Shown here piece after piece: positions 15,661 to 24,219 of a stretch of 64,000 nt of DNA. Source of the DNA: Actinomycetota bacterium (lineage in GTDB: Bacteria > Actinomycetota > Thermoleophilia > Miltoncostaeales > Miltoncostaeaceae); NCBI GenBank assembly GCA_016870155.1, contig VGCE01000005.1, positions 94,044 to 158,043 on the forward strand. The letters are read 5' to 3'. The notes below the pieces were generated by a model. The model was not told the DNA's origin and did no database searches. It worked only from the letters and a program-made list of their open reading frames with translations. Both the position numbers and the translations under genes were made by a program. The stretch's first letter is position 1, and the number at the start of each line of letters is the position of its first letter.

Positions 15661-16847
15661 CCGTCACCCCGCGGGCCCCTCGCGGCACGTCGACGTCGCA
15701 CGCCGTCCCGCCGCCGCGCGTCGCGCGCGGCCCTGCGCGCCCCGAGCGCCCGCACCAGCGGCGCCACCACGCGATGCGGCGTCCCGGTGCGCTCGTAGGT
15801 GGCGCGGGCCGCCGCGCCCAGGCGCACGCGGGCATCGGGATCGGCAGCCAACGAGATAAGCGCAGCGGCCAGGGCCGCCGACTCGCCGGCGGGCACCAGC
15901 ACGGCGTCGTGGCCATGCGTGAGCACCTCGCGGATGCCGGGGGTGTCCGCGGTGATCACCGGGCGCCCCGCGGCCATTGCCTGGAACACCTTGTTGGGCA
16001 CCACGCGCGACGCCTTGTCGCTGCGCCCGAAGATGCCCAGCACCACCCCGCACGCGGCCACCTCGTCGCGCAGGCGCTCGTACGGCACCCACGGCACGTG
16101 CTCGAGCGCCGACGGGGGATCGCGCTCCATCTCGTCGGCGAGCCAGTCGTCGAGCTGGCCCTCGCCCACCAGGCGCATCGGCGGGGTGCCCGGAATGCGC
16201 GCGGCGCCCAGGATGACGTCGAGCCCGTGCATCGGCGACAGCTTCCCGTACCAGAGCGCATGGCATGCCCCGCGCGAAACGGGGCTCGGCGGGAATGCCC
16301 CGGGCTCGGCGCCCACCAGCGCCACCACGATGCGGGCCGGGCTCACCCCGAAGCGGCGCACCAGGAAGTCGCCGCCCGCGACGGTATCCACCAGCACGAT
16401 GTCCGCCAGCGCCAGGGCCGTGCGATCGGCCGCCGCGAGCGCCCGGGTGGCCGCCGCGCCGGTCCTGCCCCGGTCGTCCCCCAGCGTGTCGGCCAGCGAC
16501 ACCATCATGTCCACCACCAGCGGCGCGCGGCGCGCGCGGGCCACCAGCCACGCGGGCACCGCGTCGGGCTGGGCGGGGTAGCCCGCGATCACGGCGTCCA
16601 CGGGTCCGTGGGTGCCCGGCTCGGTGGCGAGCAGGCCGGCCCAGGCCCGTGCCCACGATGCCCCAGACGCGGCGAGGCTGCCCGCCGACAGGAAGCCGCC
16701 AGCCTTGTGGCGCGTGCGCTCCCACACCGGCCGGTGGTGCTCGCTCACGCGCACTCCATGGGCGCGCAGCCCATCCACCAGCACCCGCGTGCGCGGATAG
16801 CCGCGCTCGTAGGTGCCCACCCACTCCACGTGAAGCGGTCGGCTCAC
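15657..16847 (-). CDS. Glycosyltransferase family 4-like protein
   Basis: A 396-aa GT-B glycosyltransferase. The N-terminal half is divergent. The C-terminal half shows WYGKLSPMHGLDVIL, LVGEGQLDDWLA and the donor-binding segment PNKVFQAMAAGRPVITADTPGIREVL, where family 4 enzymes bind the nucleotide-sugar. It probably works on the cytoplasmic face with the neighbouring GT2 and flippase-like proteins. The last 30 residues are almost entirely Arg, Ala and Gly, an unusual basic tail that could bind membrane phospholipid. Confidence 0.85.
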   Translation of the reverse strand: MSRPLHVEWVGTYERGYPRTRVLVDGLRAHGVRVSEHHRPVWERTRHKAGGFLSAGSLAASGASWARAWAGLLATEPGTHGPVDAVIAGYPAQPDAVPAWLVARARRAPLVVDMMVSLADTLGDDRGRTGAAATRALAAADRTALALADIVLVDTVAGGDFLVRRFGVSPARIVVALVGAEPGAFPPSPVSRGACHALWYGKLSPMHGLDVILGAARIPGTPPMRLVGEGQLDDWLADEMERDPPSALEHVPWVPYERLRDEVAACGVVLGIFGRSDKASRVVPNKVFQAMAAGRPVITADTPGIREVLTHGHDAVLVPAGESAALAAALISLAADPDARVRLGAAARATYERTGTPHRVVAPLVRALGARRAARDARRRDGVRRRRAARGPRGDG

Positions 16848-17794
16848 CCCTCGATGACGCGCTCGATGCGCGAGGCAGCCTCGTCCTCCTCCGACCGCAA
16901 TCGTCCGCGCTGGATCAGCTCGCTCACGAGCCCGATGGTGAACAGCTGGATGCCCACCACGATGAGCAGTACCCCGAGGATCAAGAGCGGCCGGCCGCCG
17001 ATGGCCTCGCCGAGGATCTTCACGATCGTGAGGTAGATGGAGATGCCCACGCCGGTGAGGAAGAGCAGCAGCCCGAGGCCGCCGAAGAAGTGCATGGGCC
17101 GGTGGCGGTACCGGCCCACGAACGAGATGGTGATGAGGTCGAGGAGGCCACGCAGGTAGCGCTCGAAGCCGTACTTCGACGACCCGTGTCGGCGGGCGCG
17201 GTGGTTCACCGGCACCTCGGCCACCCGGAAGCCCTCGGACGCCGCGATCACGGGGATGAAGCGGTACATCTCGCCGGGAATCGCCAGCGCACGCACCACG
17301 TCGATGCGGTACGCCTTGAACCCGCAGTTGAGGTCGTGCAGCTCCACGCCGCTGGCCCTGCGCGCCACGCTGTTGAACACGCGCGATGGCATGGTCTTGT
17401 TCCAGGGGTCGTTGCGCTTCTGCTTCCAGCCCGACACCAGGTCGGCGCCCTCCTCGAGGGCGCCGAGCAGCCGCGGGATCTCCGCGGGGTCATCCTGCAG
17501 GTCGGCATCGAGGGTAATCACCACATCGCCGCGGGCCTCGCGGAACCCGGCGGTGAGCGCCGCGCCCTTGCCGAAGTTGCTGCGCAGCCGCACCACGCGG
17601 ATCGGCTCATGCGCGCGTGCGAGGTCGGCCAGCACCACATCGCCTCCGTCGCGCGAGCCATCGTCCACGAAGACCACCTCGTACGGCGCGCCGATGCGAT
17701 CCATCACCTGCAGCAGCTCGGCCGTGACCTCGGCAAGCGAGTCGCGCTCGTCAAACACCGGCACCACCACCGACAGCATGCGCCAGCCGCCCAT
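16844..17794 (-). CDS. GT2 glycosyltransferase, polyprenyl-phosphate sugar synthase type
   Basis: A 316-aa enzyme with a GT-A domain (VVPVFDERDSL, VVFVDDGSRDGG, the catalytic TLDADLQDDP) followed by two membrane segments at about residues 230-280. This architecture is that of GtrB/DPM1-like enzymes that load a sugar onto undecaprenyl or decaprenyl phosphate. That product could feed the DUF2079 protein encoded downstream. The ATG overlaps the stop of the M28-like gene by one base (TGATG). Confidence 0.9.
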   Translation of the reverse strand: MGGWRMLSVVVPVFDERDSLAEVTAELLQVMDRIGAPYEVVFVDDGSRDGGDVVLADLARAHEPIRVVRLRSNFGKGAALTAGFREARGDVVITLDADLQDDPAEIPRLLGALEEGADLVSGWKQKRNDPWNKTMPSRVFNSVARRASGVELHDLNCGFKAYRIDVVRALAIPGEMYRFIPVIAASEGFRVAEVPVNHRARRHGSSKYGFERYLRGLLDLITISFVGRYRHRPMHFFGGLGLLLFLTGVGISIYLTIVKILGEAIGGRPLLILGVLLIVVGIQLFTIGLVSELIQRGRLRSEEDEAASRIERVIEG

Positions 17795-19611
17795 CAGGTG
17801 CGCCCCCCGCCCACCGCGCCATCGCGGGCGGAGTCACGGCCGGCATCGCGCTTGCGCCCGCGACGCATGAGCGACGGCATGGGGCGTCGGCCCCGGCGCG
17901 CCAGGCGCTCGTCGTCGGTCGGAACCGGCCGGTACGGGCCGGCGGCCACCAAGCCGCGCCGCACGCGCGACATCACCAGCGAGCCCAGGCTCCATACGGT
18001 CACCAGCACGGCGGTGGCCAGCACGGGGCCGATGATGCCGCGGCCGCCCGCGACGGTGGTCTCCACGAGATACCACGTCGAGTATGGGATGCCGCGGTCG
18101 ATGCGTCCCGCGAGCCACCACGTGAGCAACACCGCCGGCACGGCGGCCACCAGCCCCAGGGCCACCACCTGCCACGGGCGCGTGGCACGCGTGGCGATGA
18201 GCGCGCAGTGCGCGGCCGGCAGGGCGATGAGCAGCGCAAAGGGGCTCGATATCCACAGCAGCAGGCACACCACGCCGAGGGCGATCACCCCGGCGGCCGC
18301 CCGCGATGCCACCTCGGCGTCGCGGCGCATGGCGCGCTGGCGCACCACGACCCACGTGAGCCCGCCCGCGCCGAGCGAGAGCAGGATCGCCACGACGGCG
18401 GCGAGGTCGAAGGGCACGGCCTCGGCGAGCGGTGGCCACCCGCCTGCGACCCCGGCGGTCATGCCGGCCGTTGCCAGCAGGTGACCCACCACGATGGCCA
18501 CCACCACGGGCAGCGCGCGCCACAGGAGGGCGGCCGTGAACGGGAACAGCCGCACGCCGGCGCGGCGCAGCCGTACGGCGAGGTCGATCGACGCCACGAG
18601 GATCGGCAGCGCGAGCAGCAGGATGACGATGCGGCTCATGATCGGCCGCAGCTCACGGCCGTTGATCACCACCCCCGCCGCGGGGGATGGCAGGGCGTCG
18701 GCCTGGTCGAGTGATGCGACCAGGGTCTCGGCGGTGCGGCCGGCGTCCCCGAGGGAGTCCTCCTTCGCGAGCGCGACGTTGCTGGCCAGGGGGCCCTGGG
18801 GCCGCGCGGACAGGGAGGCCGCCGGGATTCCCGACGCGATGTATGCCGACTGGTCGCCGGACGTCTGCGGAACGGCCATCCCGGCCATCTGCGGGAAGGG
18901 CCCGGGGTAGCCGGTCACCGACGCGTCGGCGCGCTGCGCGGCCTGCTCGGCGGCGGCCGCCATGGGGATCGACCGACGGCCATCCCGGGCGTCGTCCCAG
19001 ATGTGGATGCCCGCCGTGGTGCCCGCGGGGTCGTCGAGCGACAGGGCGGCGCCCATGGGCGTGCCGGAGAAGCGGCTGGCGAACCACCGGGCGCCCGCGT
19101 TGCCCTGGGTGGACGCCCCGGTTGACACGATGAACATCGGGCGGTTTCGCGCCACTGTGCCCAGCGACCGCGCCAGCTGCAGCAGCACGGCCGACCCGCT
19201 CTCGCCGCCGCGCACCCCGGGCGGGGTGTCGCGCGGCGCCGAGATGATGAGCGCGCCCTGCGTGGACGATCCGGTGCGGGCGGGCAGGGCCACGAACAGG
19301 TTCTCGGTCACCACGCGGCCACCGGGGGTCATCACCGAGAAGCGCTGTCGGCGCACCGGGGTGGCCCCGGGCACTACCTTCATCTGGTCGGCCATCCAGT
19401 TGGCCGAGGCCACGTCGCCGGGCGTGCCCGGCACGCGCTCGGGCGCCACCGTGGCCATGTCCGCGGCGATGCCGCGCGCGGCCATCGCGTCGAACGCGGG
19501 CGGCAGCGGCGGGTCGGGCGTGCCACCCGGTGTTTCCAGCGTCAGCAGGGCCACGAACAGCGCGAGCGCCGCCACGAGCCATGAGAGCCGGTAGAGGCGC
19601 CCGTTCAGCAT
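17794..19611 (-). CDS. Membrane protein with degenerate M28 peptidase-like domain
   Basis: A 605-aa protein (from 19611) with an N-terminal membrane anchor, an extracytoplasmic M28-like domain, then about seven membrane segments and a basic tail. The M28 frame is recognisable, but the metal ligands look lost: the HxDT position reads PRDT, the GADDxxSG position reads GVRGGESG, and the SDH position near GIPAAS reads DQS. This suggests a pseudoenzyme. The start at 19611 is preferred because GATACT lies 8 nt upstream; an ATG at 19659 would leave only 12 bases to the divergent otsA. It heads the six-gene glycan operon. Confidence 0.75.
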   Translation of the reverse strand: MLNGRLYRLSWLVAALALFVALLTLETPGGTPDPPLPPAFDAMAARGIAADMATVAPERVPGTPGDVASANWMADQMKVVPGATPVRRQRFSVMTPGGRVVTENLFVALPARTGSSTQGALIISAPRDTPPGVRGGESGSAVLLQLARSLGTVARNRPMFIVSTGASTQGNAGARWFASRFSGTPMGAALSLDDPAGTTAGIHIWDDARDGRRSIPMAAAAEQAAQRADASVTGYPGPFPQMAGMAVPQTSGDQSAYIASGIPAASLSARPQGPLASNVALAKEDSLGDAGRTAETLVASLDQADALPSPAAGVVINGRELRPIMSRIVILLLALPILVASIDLAVRLRRAGVRLFPFTAALLWRALPVVVAIVVGHLLATAGMTAGVAGGWPPLAEAVPFDLAAVVAILLSLGAGGLTWVVVRQRAMRRDAEVASRAAAGVIALGVVCLLLWISSPFALLIALPAAHCALIATRATRPWQVVALGLVAAVPAVLLTWWLAGRIDRGIPYSTWYLVETTVAGGRGIIGPVLATAVLVTVWSLGSLVMSRVRRGLVAAGPYRPVPTDDERLARRGRRPMPSLMRRGRKRDAGRDSARDGAVGGGRT

Positions 19612-19619
19612 GAGGGCGC

Positions 19620-19625
19620 AGTATC
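19620..19625 (-). promoter_or_regulatory. Putative -10 of the M28-like gene (leaderless)
   Basis: GATACT on the minus strand, 8 nt before the ATG at 19611. The first base deviates from TANNNT. Together with the otsA -10 it fills the 60-bp divergent spacer. Confidence 0.4.
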
Positions 19626-19659
19626 GCATCGGGGTGCGGGTCCCCGCGAAATACGGCAT

Positions 19660-19665
19660 TACAGT
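19660..19665 (+). promoter_or_regulatory. Putative -10 of otsA (leaderless)
   Basis: TACAGT followed by 6 nt and the ATG at 19672. No clear -35 is seen. Confidence 0.5.
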
Positions 19666-19671
19666 AGGGGC

Positions 19672-21153
19672 ATGGAGGGCCGCCCACTCATCCTGGTGTC
19701 AAACCGCGGTCCCGTCGGCTTCATCGACGATGGCGAGGGGGGCACGCGGGCCGAGCGCTCGGGCGGCGGCCTGGTGACGGCCCTCACCGGACTCATCGAC
19801 CTCGTGCCGGCGCTGTGGATATCGGCCGCCATCGAGGACGGCGACTTCCGGGTGGCCGCCGAGGCCGATGGGCCGTTCCCCGTGCCCGGGGCCGGCCGCG
19901 ATACCGCGGGGCGGTTCGTGGTGATGCACCCCGAGGTGTACGAGCGCTACTACAACGTGGTCGCCAACCCCATGCTGTGGTTCATCCAGCACTACCTGTG
20001 GGACCTCTCGAACGTGCCGGACATCCGGGACGAGGAGCTCGCGGCATGGAGCGAGGGCTACCTGGTGGCCAACGACATCTTCGCCGACGCCGTCGTGGAT
20101 GCCCTGGCGACCAGCCCCGACGCCGTCGTGATGATCCACGACTACCACCTCTACACCACCCCGGCATCCATACGCGGGCGGGCGCCCGGGGCATTCCTGC
20201 ACTTCTTCGTGCACATCCCCTGGCCGCAGCCCGACTACTGGCGCGTGCTGCCGCCGCACATCCGCGACGCCATCATCGCCGGGCTGCTCTCGTGCGACAT
20301 CGTGGCCTTCCACACCCAGCGCTACGCGCGCAACTTCCTGCTCTCGTGCGAGGACCTGCTGGGGCTCGAGGTGGACTACGCGAACCTCACCGTGCGCTAC
20401 CGCGATCGCACGGTGGCGGTGCGGCACTACCCGATCTCCATCGACGCCGACGGCTTCAGCGCGCTGGCCACGTCCGAGTCGGTGGCCGCCGAGGAGGCCA
20501 CCTTCCTGCGCCGCCGGCGCCGGCACCTCATCGCCCGGGTCGATCGCACGGACCTCTCGAAGAACATCCTGCGGGGCTTCACGGCGTTCGATGTGTTCCT
20601 CGACCGGCACCCCGAGTTCCACGAGGACATCACCTTCTTCGCGATGCTGCAGCCCTCGCGCCAGGACGTGCCCGAGTACGTGGAGTACGTGGAGCGCATC
20701 ACCGAGCTCGTGAGCCGCATCAACACCAAGCACGGCAACACCGACTGGATGCCCATCGACCTGCGCTTCGAGAACAACCTGCCGCTGGCGGTGGCCGCCT
20801 ACAAGCACTTCGACGTGATGCTCGTGAACTCCATCTTCGACGGCATGAACCTCGTCGCGAAGGAGTCGATGCTTGTGAACGAGCGCGACGGCGTGCTGAT
20901 CCTCTCCGAGAACGTCGGGGCGGTGGAGGAGATCGGCGCGTACTCGCTCGTGATCAATCCCTTCGACGTAGAGGCGCAGGTCGAGGCCCTGCACCAGGCC
21001 CTCAGCATGCCGCGGGCCGAGCGGCGCGCGCGGGGCGATGCCATCCGCAAGGTGATCAACGAGAACGACATCGCGCGCTGGCTTCAGGCCCAGGTGGCCG
21101 ACATCGAGCACATCCGTGGCAGGGCGGTGCTGCCGCCCCACGGGGACGGCTGA
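19672..21153 (+). CDS. otsA: Trehalose-6-phosphate synthase (GT20)
   Basis: A 493-aa GT20 enzyme that joins UDP- or ADP-glucose to glucose-6-phosphate to form trehalose-6-phosphate. Visible family features are VSNRGPVGF with the following RSGGGLVTAL, the WFIQHYLWDL region, HDYHLY, FFVHIPWP, the donor-site RVDRTDLSKNI, and the C-terminal SIFDGMNLVAKE motif that binds the nucleotide diphosphate. Length is normal for bacterial OtsA. No trehalose-6-phosphate phosphatase gene is adjacent, so OtsB must be elsewhere. It probably supports osmotic and desiccation tolerance. Confidence 0.93.
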   Translation: MEGRPLILVSNRGPVGFIDDGEGGTRAERSGGGLVTALTGLIDLVPALWISAAIEDGDFRVAAEADGPFPVPGAGRDTAGRFVVMHPEVYERYYNVVANPMLWFIQHYLWDLSNVPDIRDEELAAWSEGYLVANDIFADAVVDALATSPDAVVMIHDYHLYTTPASIRGRAPGAFLHFFVHIPWPQPDYWRVLPPHIRDAIIAGLLSCDIVAFHTQRYARNFLLSCEDLLGLEVDYANLTVRYRDRTVAVRHYPISIDADGFSALATSESVAAEEATFLRRRRRHLIARVDRTDLSKNILRGFTAFDVFLDRHPEFHEDITFFAMLQPSRQDVPEYVEYVERITELVSRINTKHGNTDWMPIDLRFENNLPLAVAAYKHFDVMLVNSIFDGMNLVAKESMLVNERDGVLILSENVGAVEEIGAYSLVINPFDVEAQVEALHQALSMPRAERRARGDAIRKVINENDIARWLQAQVADIEHIRGRAVLPPHGDG

Positions 21154-21212
21154 TTGCGTCACGCCGGGGTGGTGCCGGACCGGGTTGGCCCCCCCGCTCC
21201 CCGGGCCTCCGC

Positions 21213-21218
21213 TAGCCT
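21213..21218 (+). promoter_or_regulatory. Putative -10 of the polysaccharide cluster
   Basis: TAGCCT lies 48 nt before the GTG at 21267. A transcript starting near 21225 would have a short leader carrying GGGAGCAG before the GTG. It also contains a 15-codon open frame (ATG at 21229) that ends just inside the gene, a possible upstream ORF. Confidence 0.35.
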
Positions 21219-21266
21219 CGCTGCCGCTATGGGGCGCTCTCTCACCACTCCGCGGGAGCAGATCGC

Positions 21267-22331
21267 GTGCGGCTGAGCTCCACGACCCCCTTGGGGCGGG
21301 CCATCACCGCCATCGCGGGCATCGCCGTGGCAGGGGCCAGCGCCGTCGGCGCCGGGGCCGCGCAGGGCGCGGTGACCATCGGTGGCTGGGGGCAGATCTA
21401 CGCCGACATGGGCGGCGGCGCCATCGCGTGGGCCGACGCCCAGCCCGCGAAGACCACGACCTTCACCTACTGGCGCGTGGACGCCGCGCATGCCCGGGTG
21501 ACCAGCCGGGGCATCAGCGGCGACACCGAGCCCGTGGCCGTGCGCACCAGCGCGGGGCCGCTCACCGGGGTGGACATCCGCATGGCCGGACCGCAGCGTG
21601 CGTTCACGCTCACGGCATCGGGGTCGGCCTTCGCGGGTCCGGTCATCTGGTGCTGCACCCCCGAGGACCTCGAGGTGGTGGTGTCCAGCGACGGCGACGG
21701 CGCGGCGGCGCATCCGTTCGGCGTCGGCATGGACGGCACCCGGGTGCGGTGGATCGCCGGCGGCCCCGGCGGCGCGTTCCTGGGCTCGGGCGACGCGGTG
21801 GAGAGCGCCGAGCGCGTGACGTCGGCGGGCATTGCCGGCAACCCCGGCCCCGGGCTGGCATCGGTGGCCCAGGGCATCGCGGCCTGGGCCGACGTCGGGG
21901 GGTCATCCGTGCGCATCGGCGTGCCATCCGACGCCGGGGTGACGGGAGTCCGCGAGGTGCCCCAGGGCGGCCGCGTGGAGCAGGTTCGCGCCGTGCCCGG
22001 ATTCGTGGTGGCCGTGGTGCGGGCGGGCGGCTGGCGCGTGACGCGCACCGACGCCGCGTCCGGAGCGGTCACGGTGGTGTGGAAGGGCGCGGCGCGACCG
22101 CAGATCGGCGCGGGCGGCAAGGCCATCGCCATCGGCGCGGGTCGCGCGGTGCTCACCAGCCGCGCAGGTGCGGCGAAGAGGGTGGGCGACGCCAAGGGAC
22201 AGGTCGCCGCAGTCGCCACCGATGGATCGCGCGTGGCGGTGTTCGAGCGGGTATCACGCAAGGCGAAGGTCGGGAAGGCCACGAAGACGGTGCGCACCAC
22301 CGCGGTGCGCATCGTGGGGAGGGTGCGATGA
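21267..22331 (+). CDS. Secreted protein, possibly beta-propeller-like
   Basis: A 354-aa protein with a signal peptide (hydrophobic stretch at about residues 12-33 ending AAQGA) and a mature part of repeated short strands with recurring WxD/GxxVAW-type turns (GGAIAWADAQ, QGIAAWADVG). This suggests a beta-propeller or similar all-beta fold, but no family is recognised. The C-terminus is basic. It is the first gene of the long plus-strand cluster. Its stop overlaps the start of the glycoside hydrolase gene (ATGA), so the two may act on the same extracellular polymer. Confidence 0.6.
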   Translation: MRLSSTTPLGRAITAIAGIAVAGASAVGAGAAQGAVTIGGWGQIYADMGGGAIAWADAQPAKTTTFTYWRVDAAHARVTSRGISGDTEPVAVRTSAGPLTGVDIRMAGPQRAFTLTASGSAFAGPVIWCCTPEDLEVVVSSDGDGAAAHPFGVGMDGTRVRWIAGGPGGAFLGSGDAVESAERVTSAGIAGNPGPGLASVAQGIAAWADVGGSSVRIGVPSDAGVTGVREVPQGGRVEQVRAVPGFVVAVVRAGGWRVTRTDAASGAVTVVWKGAARPQIGAGGKAIAIGAGRAVLTSRAGAAKRVGDAKGQVAAVATDGSRVAVFERVSRKAKVGKATKTVRTTAVRIVGRVR

Positions 22332-23449
22332 GGACCTGGCGCATGCTCGCAGGGGTCGCAGCAGTGGCAACGGCGGCCGCCGTTGCCGTGCCCGCCTCGG
22401 GGGCCCAGCTGGCCTTGCAGGATGATCAACTGCACAACCTCTCGGGCCCGGCGCTCGACCAGCGCCTCGAACTGCTCCAGTCGACGGGAACCAAGGTGTC
22501 GCGCGTTGACATCATCTGGCGTTCGGTCGCGAAGACGCGACCGGGGGAGCCCATCGACCCGGCTGACCCCGCATACGACTGGTCGCGCTACGACCAGATC
22601 CTGAAGGGACTCATCGCGCGCGACATCACCCCGATGATCACCTTCTACTGGACGCCCGAGTGGGCATCGCGCACCGGCCAGTCGAACGCCGCGCCGCGGG
22701 TGGCCGACGCCGCGTCGTTCGCCACCGCCATCGCCCGCCGCTACAACGGCACCTGGCCCGACGGCTCAGGGGGCACCCTGCCCATGGTGAAGCGCATCGA
22801 GATCTGGAACGAGCCCAACATCGGCACCTTCTGGTTCCCGCAGTGCCGCAGGCAGGGCGGGCGCTACGTGATGGAGTCGGCGCGCCAGTACTCCGCGCTG
22901 GTGGCCGCGGCCTACCCGCAGGTCAAGGCGGTCCACCCCAGCTCCATCGTCACCGGCGGTGTCACCGGCCCGGTGGGCGGATCGGTGTGCGACAAGGCCA
23001 ACTCCTCCGTGGGCACCATCACCTTCGCCGAGGAGATGATCCGGCAGAAGGTGCCGATCGATGCCTGGAGCATGCACCTCTACCCCATTGGTTCACCGCT
23101 GCAGGCCTACTTCGTGCCGTCGTGGAAGACCATCCCGCAGATCACGCGGCTGGTGGATAGGCTGAAGCCCGGTGCGCCCATCTACGTGACGGAAACCGGC
23201 TATCACACGTCGTACAACCGCTACCACCGCTACTTCGTCAGCGAGACCCAGCAGGCCGCGTGGGTGGGCGAGACCATGCAGGCCGCCAACCAGTACCCGC
23301 GGGTCGAGGTTGCCGTCTGGTTCAACCTCCAGGACAACCCCTTCTGGACCGGGGGACTGATGCGCATGAACGGCACCAAGAAGCCGGCCTGGGCGCAGTT
23401 CACCGCGCAGGCGGGCGCCACGTCGCGCCCGGCCACCTGGGCTCCATGA
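22328..23449 (+). CDS. Secreted glycoside hydrolase, GH39/GH5-like (clan A TIM barrel)
   Basis: A 373-aa protein with a signal peptide (cleavage near ASGA at residue 26) and a TIM-barrel hydrolase domain. IEIWNEPNIGTFW carries the probable acid/base E162 of the clan-A NEP motif, and IYVTETGY carries the probable nucleophile E289. Exact family and substrate are uncertain. In this cluster it probably trims or remodels the exported polysaccharide. The ATG at 22328 overlaps the previous stop, and its own stop overlaps the methyltransferase start. Confidence 0.82.
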   Translation: MRTWRMLAGVAAVATAAAVAVPASGAQLALQDDQLHNLSGPALDQRLELLQSTGTKVSRVDIIWRSVAKTRPGEPIDPADPAYDWSRYDQILKGLIARDITPMITFYWTPEWASRTGQSNAAPRVADAASFATAIARRYNGTWPDGSGGTLPMVKRIEIWNEPNIGTFWFPQCRRQGGRYVMESARQYSALVAAAYPQVKAVHPSSIVTGGVTGPVGGSVCDKANSSVGTITFAEEMIRQKVPIDAWSMHLYPIGSPLQAYFVPSWKTIPQITRLVDRLKPGAPIYVTETGYHTSYNRYHRYFVSETQQAAWVGETMQAANQYPRVEVAVWFNLQDNPFWTGGLMRMNGTKKPAWAQFTAQAGATSRPATWAP

Positions 23450-24219
23450 ACGCGGGCGGCCGCAGCGACGACAGGCTGGATGACGTCCGCGCGTACTACG
23501 ACCGCATCGCCCCGCGACTGCGCGCGGTGGAGCAGCAGAACTGGCACCTGCAGGGCCGCATCTCCTGCGTGCTCGCCACCATCGACCGCTACGGGCCCGG
23601 GCCCGGCGGGCGCGTGCTCGACGTCGGCTGCGGCGGGGGGTTCCTGCTCGAGGAGCTCGCGGGGCGCGGCTACACGGGGGTCGGCATCGACCTCTCGCCC
23701 GAGTCGGTGGAGATCGCCAACTCCCGGCTCGCGGACCTCGGCGGCGGCGGTCGGCTGCGCGCGGACGTGGGCAGCGCCTACGAGCCGCCCGATGGCCCGT
23801 TCGACCTGGTGTGCCTCACCGACGTGCTCGAGCACCTGGAGGACCCGCGGGGCTGCCTGAAGGCCCTGCGCGAGCAGATGGCACCGGGCTCGCTGCTGGT
23901 CATCTCCACCCCCAACCGGCGCAGCCTGCCCGGTGCACGGCGCTGGCTCGCCGAGAAGGGCGTGCCCGGCATCCACCTGAGCCTCGCCCCCATCGACAAC
24001 TGGCAGACATGGGTTGACCTCGAGTCGCACGCCGCCGCCGCGGGCATGGTGCCCGTGAGCAAGCGCGGCATCTTCTTCCGGCCGGGTGGCAGGGTCGGAT
24101 CGCAGATCGGACGCGTGTACCGCTACGACCGGGTGCGCGACCTCGAGCGGCGGGCGTCCGGGACCCCGCTCGGGCGGTTCGGCTTTTACATCGTCCTGGG
24201 CTTCCGGCCGCTGCCCTGA
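23446..24219 (+). CDS. Class I SAM-dependent methyltransferase
   Basis: A 257-aa cytoplasmic enzyme with motif I VLDVGCGGGFLLEEL (from residue 57), the acidic loop GVGIDLSPES, and a FDLVCLTDVLEHLEDP motif resembling UbiG/COQ3-type methyltransferases. The C-terminal half has an amphipathic, basic region. In a polysaccharide cluster it may O-methylate a sugar or lipid-linked intermediate; that is inference. The ATG overlaps the glycoside hydrolase stop, and the stop overlaps the next ATG. Confidence 0.88.
   Translation: MNAGGRSDDRLDDVRAYYDRIAPRLRAVEQQNWHLQGRISCVLATIDRYGPGPGGRVLDVGCGGGFLLEELAGRGYTGVGIDLSPESVEIANSRLADLGGGGRLRADVGSAYEPPDGPFDLVCLTDVLEHLEDPRGCLKALREQMAPGSLLVISTPNRRSLPGARRWLAEKGVPGIHLSLAPIDNWQTWVDLESHAAAAGMVPVSKRGIFFRPGGRVGSQIGRVYRYDRVRDLERRASGTPLGRFGFYIVLGFRPLP

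Noticed and set aside
19699..21162. A 487-codon minus-strand frame opposite otsA
   Set aside because: The translation is His/Val/Arg-rich without recognisable motifs, and the opposite strand encodes a full OtsA.
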